DNA from: an uncultured Pelagibacteraceae bacterium
GTDB taxonomy: Bacteria; Pseudomonadota; Alphaproteobacteria; Pelagibacterales; Pelagibacteraceae
Reading direction: 5' to 3'
Assembly: GCA_902599955.1 (NCBI GenBank)
Contig: CACKHK010000003.1
Span: forward strand, 1-64,000
DNA length: 64,000 nucleotides
Of the stretch, positions 58,222 to 64,000 are shown piece after piece. The position numbers were made by a program, and so were the translations under genes. The notes beneath the pieces are model-generated. The model saw nothing but the letters and a program-made list of their open reading frames with translations. It made no database searches and was not told the origin of the DNA. Numbering within the stretch: the stretch's first letter is position 1; each line of letters starts with the position of its first letter.

Positions 58222-59153
58222 TGAAAAACTTTCTTCATATTAGAGATATTTCTTTAAGAGATTTAAAAAAAATTATTTCTGATGCAAAAAATAGAAAATC
58301 TAAAAGAAAAAAATTAAATACTCTTGATCCAGATAAAGATTCACCTTTAAAGGGCAAAATTCTTTTACAGATGTTTGAAAAATCTAGCCTAAGAACAAGA
58401 TTAAGTTTTTACTTAGCTATAAAACAATTGGGTGGAGGATCTTTGACATTAAGACCTGAGGAATTGCATTTAAAAGCTGGTGGAGAAAGTATAGCAGATA
58501 CATCTAAAATTTTGTCAACTTATGGTAACGCTTTTATGTTAAGAACAGACTCGGACAAAAAATTAGATGAATTTAAAAAATATTCAAATATACCGATAAT
58601 AAATGGATTAAGTCCATCCTCACATCCTACTCAAGTTTTGTCAGATATTTTTACTATTCAAGAAATTAAAAAGAAAAGTATTTCAAAATTAAAACTATGT
58701 TGGATAGGAGATGCCAATAACAATATGATGAATAGCTTAATAGAAGCTTGCATAAAATTCTCTATTTCCCTAAATATTGCCTGTCCTAAAAACTACCAAC
58801 CAAATAAAGCACTTATTTCTTTAATTAAAAAACAAAAAGGAAAAATTAAAATTTTTAATAAAAAAGAAAAAGCTGTTAAAAATTCTGATGTTGTAATGAC
58901 AGATAAAATCATTTCGTTAAATGATAAAGTAAATAAGAAAAAGAAACTTAAATCATTTAAAAATTTTAAAGTGGACACAAAAACTATGAATTTAGCCAAG
59001 AAAGATGCAATATTTCTACATTGTCTTCCAAGAGGGAATGAAGTTACAGAAGAAGTGTTTCTAGGTAAACAATCTAGAGTATGGCAACAAGCTCTTAACA
59101 GAGTTTATGTTCAAAAGAGTATTCTACTCTATTGTTTTGGTAAATTAAGGTAG
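58221..59153 (+). CDS. argF: Ornithine carbamoyltransferase with altered substrate loops
   Basis: Transfers carbamoyl to ornithine to make citrulline. The 310-residue fold is clear (FEKSSLRTRLSF, WIGDANNNMMNSL, FLHCLPRGNEV). Three near-invariant motifs are changed: STRTR is SLRTR (Leu57), HPCQ is HPTQ (Thr137) and the ornithine-binding SMG loop is SLN (232-234). The HCLP Cys is kept. The operon position after argD supports an arginine role, but substrate preference might differ from the textbook enzyme. It overlaps the cytochrome gene tail-to-tail by nine bases. Confidence 0.88.
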   Translation: MKNFLHIRDISLRDLKKIISDAKNRKSKRKKLNTLDPDKDSPLKGKILLQMFEKSSLRTRLSFYLAIKQLGGGSLTLRPEELHLKAGGESIADTSKILSTYGNAFMLRTDSDKKLDEFKKYSNIPIINGLSPSSHPTQVLSDIFTIQEIKKKSISKLKLCWIGDANNNMMNSLIEACIKFSISLNIACPKNYQPNKALISLIKKQKGKIKIFNKKEKAVKNSDVVMTDKIISLNDKVNKKKKLKSFKNFKVDTKTMNLAKKDAIFLHCLPRGNEVTEEVFLGKQSRVWQQALNRVYVQKSILLYCFGKLR

Positions 59154-59675
59154 TTGTAAAGGACTATCAGCATTAGCATTCATATAAAGAATTACTGAAG
59201 CTCTATCTTTTTCTTTTTTCAATCCTGCAAAAGCCATCTTTGTACCCTTTATATAAGAAGCAGGTTTTATTAAAAAACTATTCATCTCTTGGAAAGTCCA
59301 ATCTTTTCCAAATGCTATCAAGGCTTTAGAATATTTGTAATCTTCCAGAGCACCCATGTTTCTACCTAAGACGTTATAAAGTGCTGGGCCGATATTGTTT
59401 CTTCCTCCTTTTTTAATCGAATGACATGCGCTACATTTCTTAAAAACTTTCTTTCCATGATCAACGCTTCCCATTGCTAATAGAGCGGCTATATCAACTG
59501 TTTCGACTGCCGCGGAATCTTTAGTGCTATCTGTTTCAGCAAATTCAACTTTATAAGCTGACTGGCTAGGCTTCTCTACATAATAGATAATGTCTGAAAT
59601 TTTAGTAATTCCAAAAATAACAACAGAAATAACTATCACTGCTGCTATAATTTTATTAATTTCAAAAGAGTCCAT
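59145..59675 (-). CDS. cycM: Membrane-anchored class I cytochrome c (CycM-like)
   Basis: A 176-residue cytochrome with an uncleaved N-terminal membrane anchor (about 8-28), an Asp/Ser/Ala linker and a haem c domain. The haem motif is CSACH, with Met ligand in GTKMAFAGLKKEKD. It resembles CycM/cytochrome c552, which carries electrons from the bc1 complex to cytochrome oxidase in alphaproteobacteria. It is divergent from kdsB across 96 bases. Confidence 0.92.
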   Translation of the reverse strand: MDSFEINKIIAAVIVISVVIFGITKISDIIYYVEKPSQSAYKVEFAETDSTKDSAAVETVDIAALLAMGSVDHGKKVFKKCSACHSIKKGGRNNIGPALYNVLGRNMGALEDYKYSKALIAFGKDWTFQEMNSFLIKPASYIKGTKMAFAGLKKEKDRASVILYMNANADSPLQLP

Positions 59676-59735
59676 GATTTTTAATTATTATCCTCGTATA
59701 ACATGTTAAACAAAAAAAAAACTAAATTTAAATTT

Positions 59736-59766
59736 AATTATTGCGTCTGAAAGACGCATAATAATT
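59736..59766. promoter_or_regulatory. Hairpin immediately upstream of kdsB
   Basis: GCGTCT (59743-59748) and AGACGC (59752-59757) form a perfect 6-bp GC-rich stem with loop GAA, extended by AATTATT (59736-59742) pairing with AATAATT (59760-59766) past a two-base bulge. It ends five bases before the kdsB ATG, where the ribosome binding site should be, and lacks a T-tract. It could regulate kdsB translation or be an operator between cycM and kdsB. Confidence 0.55.
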
Positions 59767-59771
59767 GGTTT

Positions 59772-60509
59772 ATGAGCAATACAGTAATTTTAATCCCTTC
59801 AAGATTAGCTGCCACAAGGTTACCAAATAAACCTTTATTAAAAATCAATAATATTTCAATTATCAATCATGTTTATAAAATTGCAAAATCATCACTTATT
59901 GGAGAAAGTTATGTTGCAACAGGTGATAAAGAAATATTTGAAGAGGTGACTAAAAATGGTGGAAAATGTATTTTAACCAAAAAAGATCATAAAACTGGAA
60001 CCGACAGAATTTTTGAGGCTTATCAAGAGTTAAAAGAAGACAGTATTGAGTATGTAATAAATCTTCAAGGAGATGAACCAATGCTTGATATTGAAGATGT
60101 TAATAATCTCTTAAAAAAAACTATTGAAAAAAAATCTAAAATTTCAACATTAGCCTGTAAAATTGAAGATGAAAAATTTTTTTTAAATAAAAATATTGTA
60201 AAAGTAACTACAAAAGAGGAACTTCATCAAAAAAATTTATCAAGAGCATCATCATTTACGAGAGAAATTAAAAATAGTCAAAAATACATTTATCATCATA
60301 TTGGAATTTATATTTATAATGTTTCATATTTAGAAAAGTTTGTGCAATTAGAGCAAACTCAGAATGAAAAAATGCAAAAACTAGAACAACTAAGACTAAT
60401 CGATAACAATATTGAAATAGACGTTGGATTAGCAAAAACTAAACCAATTGGTGTAGATACAGCTGAAGATTATATAGAAATAAAAAAAATTATGGAATAT
60501 AAAAATTAA
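59772..60509 (+). CDS. kdsB: 3-deoxy-manno-octulosonate cytidylyltransferase
   Basis: Activates KDO as CMP-KDO for lipid A-core synthesis. The 245-residue protein has LIPSRLAATRLPNKPLLKI, VINLQGDEPM, HHIGIYIYN and EQLRLIDNNIEI. Together with kdsD and lptBC elsewhere in the window it indicates a KDO-containing LPS. It is followed three bases later by pheA, an order seen in other alphaproteobacteria. Confidence 0.96.
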   Translation: MSNTVILIPSRLAATRLPNKPLLKINNISIINHVYKIAKSSLIGESYVATGDKEIFEEVTKNGGKCILTKKDHKTGTDRIFEAYQELKEDSIEYVINLQGDEPMLDIEDVNNLLKKTIEKKSKISTLACKIEDEKFFLNKNIVKVTTKEELHQKNLSRASSFTREIKNSQKYIYHHIGIYIYNVSYLEKFVQLEQTQNEKMQKLEQLRLIDNNIEIDVGLAKTKPIGVDTAEDYIEIKKIMEYKN

Positions 60510-60512
60510 ATT

Positions 60513-61340
60513 ATGAAAATTGCTTACCAAGGTGTTGCAGGAAGTTACAGCGAAAGTTGTGCTAAAAAAATGTATCCAGAGAGTGAAACAATACCCTGTA
60601 AAACATTTGATGAATGCTTTGAAAGGTCTAGTGAAGATAACTCAATAAAATCTTTAATTCCAGAGTCAAATAAAACAACTGGGAATATTGGTGTCGAGTA
60701 TCTAATCTTTAAATACAGATTAAATATTTATGCCGAGCATTTTTTTCCAATTAATCATAATCTACTAGGATTAAAAGATTCAAAAATAGAAGACATAAAA
60801 GATGTTTATTCACATGCGCAAGCTTTAAGCCAATCTTCAAGTTTTATTAAGAGGAAAAAATTTATAGAAAATGTAAGAGCAGATACTGCTGGTTCAGCTA
60901 AATTTGTATCAGAAACTAAAGACAAATCTAAAGCTGCTATAGCTTCTAGTCTTAGTGCAGAAATATATGGTCTTAAAATTCTACAAGAAAATGTACAAGA
61001 TGATAAAGATAACGTAACTAGATTTTTATTACTTGGTAAAGATATTTTTCAGCCAGATTTTTCTGATGATAGTCACATAACATCAATATTATTTAAGTTA
61101 AAAAGTAAACCCGCTGCTCTTTATTCTGCACTGTCGGGATTTGCAATAAATGGAGTTAATATGAGTAAACTACAAAGTTTTCCTGAAAAGAACTCATTTT
61201 CCTCATATTTTTTTCTATGTGATATTGATGGACACATAGAATCTCCAAAAATTAAAAACTCACTTGAAGAATTAGGTCTGCATTGCCAAGATATGCACGT
61301 TCTAGGTGTTTATAAATCTGATAAATTTAGAGAAAAATAA
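60513..61340 (+). CDS. pheA: Prephenate dehydratase
   Basis: Converts prephenate to phenylpyruvate. The 275-residue monofunctional enzyme has IAYQGVAGSYSE, the catalytic NVTRFLLLG and a C-terminal ACT regulatory domain (FKLKSKPAALYSALSGFAIN, LQSFPEKNSF) that probably confers Phe inhibition. There is no chorismate mutase domain. Confidence 0.95.
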   Translation: MKIAYQGVAGSYSESCAKKMYPESETIPCKTFDECFERSSEDNSIKSLIPESNKTTGNIGVEYLIFKYRLNIYAEHFFPINHNLLGLKDSKIEDIKDVYSHAQALSQSSSFIKRKKFIENVRADTAGSAKFVSETKDKSKAAIASSLSAEIYGLKILQENVQDDKDNVTRFLLLGKDIFQPDFSDDSHITSILFKLKSKPAALYSALSGFAINGVNMSKLQSFPEKNSFSSYFFLCDIDGHIESPKIKNSLEELGLHCQDMHVLGVYKSDKFREK

Positions 61341-61353
61341 ATTTATAACTTTC

Positions 61354-61383
61354 TTGTAGAATAGAAATTTTTATTGATATAAT
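61354..61383 (+). promoter_or_regulatory. Promoter of the SRP RNA gene
   Basis: TTGTAG (61354-61359) and TATAAT (61378-61383) are 18 bases apart, and the SRP RNA 5' end begins six bases after the -10 box, which is the expected start-site distance. This is the best-supported promoter in the window and probably also serves dnaX-ybaB-recR. Confidence 0.6.
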
Positions 61384-61389
61384 AAAGTT

Positions 61390-61476
61390 GGAGGCCAGTC
61401 AGGTGGTATTACCACAAATCCCCCAGGATCGAAAGATAGCAAGGGTAGTGAGTATTTTCCAGGTTGGTTGGTCTCC
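61390..61476 (+). ncRNA. ffs: Signal recognition particle RNA (4.5S-type)
   Basis: About 87 bases forming one long hairpin. The ends GGAGGCCAG and TTGGTCTCC pair over nine positions with G-U pairs. The apex CCAGGATCGAAAGATAGCAA carries the conserved SRP domain IV elements: an asymmetric AGCA bulge opposite CAGG and a GNRA tetraloop (GAAA). It binds Ffh for co-translational targeting. It ends six bases before the dnaX ATG, the usual alphaproteobacterial neighbour. Confidence 0.92.
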
Positions 61477-61482
61477 TTAGAA

Positions 61483-63114
61483 ATGACAGAAAATTCGAAA
61501 GTACTAGCTTTAAAATACAGACCTCAAGTATTTGAGGATTTAATTGGTCAAGAGATTATTGCTGAAACAATTAAAAATTCAATAATTTCAGACAAGTCAC
61601 CTAACGCATTCTTGTTTACAGGTATTAGGGGAGTAGGAAAAACAACTTTCGCAAGAATAGTTGCAAAGTCATTAAATTGTGAGCATGGAATTGAAAACAT
61701 GTGTAAGAAAAAATGTAGCAACTGTGATGCAATTACAAACTCAAATCATATTGATGTTTTGGAAATGGATGCTGCAAGCAAAACAGGTGTTGACGATGTA
61801 AGAGATCTTATTGAATTTTCAAGATATGGACCAACAACTGCTAAATATAAAATATTTATTATTGATGAAGTTCATATGTTAAGCAAACAAGCATTTAATG
61901 CACTTTTAAAAACATTGGAGGAACCACCAAAATATTTAAAATTTATTTTTGCAACAACCGAAATCAAAAAAATTCCTGTAACAGTAATATCGAGGTGTCA
62001 ACGTTTTGATCTCTCTAGAGTGAAATCTGAAGAGCTTTTTAATTATATAAAAATGATTAAAGACAAAGAAGGCGGAAATGTTTCTGATGAAGCTTTAAAA
62101 TTAATTGTTAAAATTTCAGAAGGATCTGTTAGAGATGCATTATCTTTGTTAGACCGTGGACTTGTAGCCAATCAAAATGATGAGGAATTAAATCTAGATA
62201 AAGCTCAAAGTATTTATGGATATTTTGATAAAAGTTCTCTGATAGAATTAATACAAAATCTGTTTAGTGGTGATGAAAAGAAAGTATTTGAGTTGTATAG
62301 AAAAATTTATGCATCTGGTGTAGATCCCAAAATTTTTTTGAACGATTTTCTTGAGGTTTTATATTACCTAAAAAATATTAATTTTATAAAATTAGACGGA
62401 AATAATTTTTCTTTAAATGATCAGGATTTTAGTAATCTTTGCACAATATCTGAAAATTTAGATTCAAAAGACATAATCCTTTTTTGGCAATTTACACTTG
62501 ATACAATTGAGGAAATTAACATAGTTTCAAATCCAAATTTATCAGTTGAAATGTTCCTTTTCAGATTAATGAGAATAAAAGGTTTAAAGCAGAAAGATAT
62601 TGAGGAAAGCTTTACTGGAAAAAATCCTGATACTTTTATTAAAGATCCTGAAAAAAAAATTATAAGTAAAACAATAGATCAAATCAAAAATGTTTCACAA
62701 CAAGAAAAAATTGAACCAAATTTAAATAAAGATGAAGTAATTAATGAACTTAAAATAGATTCATTTGAAAGTTTGATAAATTTATGTACTGAGAAAAAAG
62801 AAGCTAAGCTTAAATATGAGCTTGAAACTAATATAAATTTAGTTTCATTCTCTGAGGGTTTAATAGAAATATCTTTTAATGAAAACTTAGACAAAGACTT
62901 TATTAAAAATCTATCTAACAAACTGTACGAATGGACATCCAAGAGATGGATTATCTCTCTATCAAAAAACCAAGGACAAATTTCAAAAAAAGAAAAAAAT
63001 AAAATTGATGAGAAAAAAATATTTGATGATGTTAAAAAGTCTGAAACATATAAAAAAGTGATTGAAGCATTTCCTGATGCAGAATTAATAAATGTTGAGT
63101 TAAAAGAGGATTAG
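61483..63114 (+). CDS. dnaX: DNA polymerase III subunit tau/gamma
   Basis: AAA+ clamp-loader subunit. ATG 61483 is chosen, giving MTENSKVLALKYRPQVFEDL; an in-frame start at 61468 would lie inside the SRP RNA. The 543-residue protein has Walker A GIRGVGKTTFARI, a zinc module (CEHG, CKKKCSNCDAI), Walker B and the LLKTLEEPP segment, then collar domain III to about residue 370 and a Lys-rich tau-type C-terminus. An A9 run at 62651-62659 (codons 390-392) is a potential slippage site. It is followed one base later by ybaB. Confidence 0.96.
   Translation: MTENSKVLALKYRPQVFEDLIGQEIIAETIKNSIISDKSPNAFLFTGIRGVGKTTFARIVAKSLNCEHGIENMCKKKCSNCDAITNSNHIDVLEMDAASKTGVDDVRDLIEFSRYGPTTAKYKIFIIDEVHMLSKQAFNALLKTLEEPPKYLKFIFATTEIKKIPVTVISRCQRFDLSRVKSEELFNYIKMIKDKEGGNVSDEALKLIVKISEGSVRDALSLLDRGLVANQNDEELNLDKAQSIYGYFDKSSLIELIQNLFSGDEKKVFELYRKIYASGVDPKIFLNDFLEVLYYLKNINFIKLDGNNFSLNDQDFSNLCTISENLDSKDIILFWQFTLDTIEEINIVSNPNLSVEMFLFRLMRIKGLKQKDIEESFTGKNPDTFIKDPEKKIISKTIDQIKNVSQQEKIEPNLNKDEVINELKIDSFESLINLCTEKKEAKLKYELETNINLVSFSEGLIEISFNENLDKDFIKNLSNKLYEWTSKRWIISLSKNQGQISKKEKNKIDEKKIFDDVKKSETYKKVIEAFPDAELINVELKED
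62651..62659 (+). other. A9 homopolymer inside dnaX, possible slippage site
   Basis: Nine consecutive As follow the G of a GAA codon, read GAA-AAA-AAA-ATT. Insertion of one A would give a stop after three more codons (N-Y-K-stop) and loss of one A a stop after one codon (L-stop), so slippage in either direction would yield a protein of about 393-395 residues, the size of a gamma-like form. Thermus dnaX is known to make gamma by slippage on an A9 run. Confidence 0.5.
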
Positions 63115-63115
63115 A

Positions 63116-63433
63116 ATGACAGATTTTTCAAAATTAATGGAAAAAGCTAAAGAAATTGAGAGCAAAATGAAAGAAAGCCAGGAAAACATTAAAAAGATCG
63201 AGGTTGAAGGTGTCTCAGGAGCTAATGATGTAAAGGTCACGTTAAATGGAGAGGGAACTATGGTCTCAATTAAAATTAGTGAAAATGTTTTAAAAGAAGA
63301 AAAAGTAATATTAGAAGATCTTATTACTGCTGCTCATAATAACGCAAAATCACAACTTAAATCAAAAACAGCAGAGGAAATTTCTAAGGCCTCAGGAAAT
63401 TTTGGAATACCTGGATTTAAGTGGCCTTTATAA
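63116..63433 (+). CDS. ybaB: YbaB/EbfC nucleoid-associated protein
   Basis: Small dimeric DNA-binding protein, 105 residues, usually encoded between dnaX and recR as here. An N-terminal helix (FSKLMEKAKEIESKMKESQE) precedes the beta core (GVSGANDVKVTLNGEG) and the helical end (LITAAHNNAKSQL). The C-terminus NFGIPGFKWPL has the family's typical Gly/Pro-rich tail. Confidence 0.95.
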   Translation: MTDFSKLMEKAKEIESKMKESQENIKKIEVEGVSGANDVKVTLNGEGTMVSIKISENVLKEEKVILEDLITAAHNNAKSQLKSKTAEEISKASGNFGIPGFKWPL

Positions 63434-63438
63434 TTTAA

Positions 63439-64000
63439 ATGCAAAATATTCCTGAAATAGATAATTTAATTAAACTAATTTCAAAACTACCAGGGTTAGG
63501 ACCTAAATCTGCAAAAAGAATAATTTTAAAAATGATTAATAACCGACAAGAATTACTTAAGCCTTTAGCTCAAAATTTGAGTGAAGTTTTTAAAAATGTT
63601 GTTAGATGTAAAATTTGTGGAACATTAAAGCCTAATACAATTGAGTGTAGTTATAATAATTGTGAAATAGTAGAAAAAAAATATAATAAAATTTGTGTTG
63701 TAGAAAATATTTCAGATCAGTGGGCAATAGAAAGTTCTTCAATTTTTCAAGGTTACTTCCATATTTTAGGGGGGACCCTCTCAAACAATAATAATAGTAA
63801 TAGAGAGGACTTGCTTATTAATTCTCTTATAGAAAGAATAAATAAAGATGATATTGAAGAAGTAATTTTAGCAACTAGCGCAACTGTAGAAGGTCAAACT
63901 ACTGCATTTTATATTCAAGATAGTCTAAAAAAAACTGACGTCAAAGTTTCAAAACTAGCCCAAGGTTTACCGGTAGGTGGAGAAATCGAAAATTTAGATG
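63439..64000 (+). CDS. recR: Recombination protein RecR (3' end outside window)
   Basis: RecR works with RecO/RecF to load RecA on gaps. ATG 63439 opens MQNIPEIDNLIKLISKLPGL, followed by the helix-hairpin-helix GLGPKSAKRI, the four-Cys zinc finger beginning CKICGTLKP, and the Toprim region (VVENISDQWAIE, GGTLS) up to LPVGGEIENLD where the window ends. About 187 codons of a protein near 200 are present. It completes dnaX-ybaB-recR. Confidence 0.95.
   Translation, partial: MQNIPEIDNLIKLISKLPGLGPKSAKRIILKMINNRQELLKPLAQNLSEVFKNVVRCKICGTLKPNTIECSYNNCEIVEKKYNKICVVENISDQWAIESSSIFQGYFHILGGTLSNNNNSNREDLLINSLIERINKDDIEEVILATSATVEGQTTAFYIQDSLKKTDVKVSKLAQGLPVGGEIENLD

Noticed and set aside
61468..61482. 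Upstream start for dnaX
   Set aside because: It would place the N-terminus inside the SRP RNA 3' strand, and the added residues do not match DnaX.

Overview
The window is a gene-dense, AT-rich stretch (roughly 30% G+C by eye, not computed) of an alphaproteobacterial chromosome. It most resembles the streamlined marine SAR11 / Pelagibacterales lineage. The pointers are the base composition, very short or overlapping gene junctions, Lys/Asn/Ile-rich proteins, the almost complete lack of intrinsic terminators, a GcrA regulator, the CobS/CobT/J-domain/BolA cluster, a tRNA-His lacking an encoded G-1, and classic alphaproteobacterial gene orders. No insertion sequence, prophage, CRISPR array or rRNA operon was seen. 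Almost every base is assigned, and the longest non-coding stretch is about 230 bases (34536-34764).

Layout. 1-8206 (+): translation cluster thrS(partial)-infC-rpmI-rplT-pheS-pheT-lepA and tRNA-Ser; pheT carries a one-base frameshift in an A6 run. 8211-9022 (-): an accessory FkbM-type methyltransferase whose tail is out of frame. 9168-12506 (+): gyrB and a RegB-type redox sensor kinase. 12503-15787 (-): CobT, CobS and a J-domain protein, divergent from bolA across only 20 bp. 16060-17662 (-): aroB-aroK. 17718-21811 (+): two unknown membrane/exported proteins, then def-fmt-truA. 21808-29147 (-): a SET-domain methyltransferase, an HDAC-family hydrolase, dapE-dapD, a HAD nucleotidase, argB, and yidC-yidD-rnpA-rpmH.

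29231-41724 (mostly +): a VTT membrane protein, tRNA-Thr, two small basic proteins, dcd-murA-DUF2948-hisD-infA, tRNA-Phe, a cold-shock gene, a structured spacer, tRNA-His fused to hisS-hisZ-hisG, then three nuclease-type genes in a row (RmuC, an MGME1-like PD-(D/E)XK protein, an ExoI-like DEDDh nuclease) and trxA. 41721-54369 (-): folC-accD-trpA-trpB-trpF-pyrF-ihfB-rpsA-cmk-aroA, then lptB-lptC-kdsD and a one-domain RNase D. Several enzymes in this block have replacements at normally invariant active-site positions. 54387-64000 (mostly +): an NDUFA9-like protein, a SHOCT protein, gcrA (-), an ABC-2 permease, argD-argF, a membrane cytochrome c (-), kdsB-pheA, the SRP RNA directly abutting dnaX, ybaB, and recR cut by the right edge.

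Together the genes supply translation, amino-acid biosynthesis (Phe, Trp, His, Arg, Lys/DAP, shikimate), envelope and LPS assembly, replication and repair, and cell-cycle control. The observations most worth a second look are the co-divergent TrpF/TrpB/TrpA set, the cytidylate kinase without a P-loop lysine, the dnaX A9 run where slippage either way would give a gamma-like product, the tRNA-His/hisS unit, the SET+HDAC pair, the nuclease trio, and the 13-bp palindrome holding both start codons of bolA and the J-domain gene. All lineage statements rest on recognition by eye; no database search was run.
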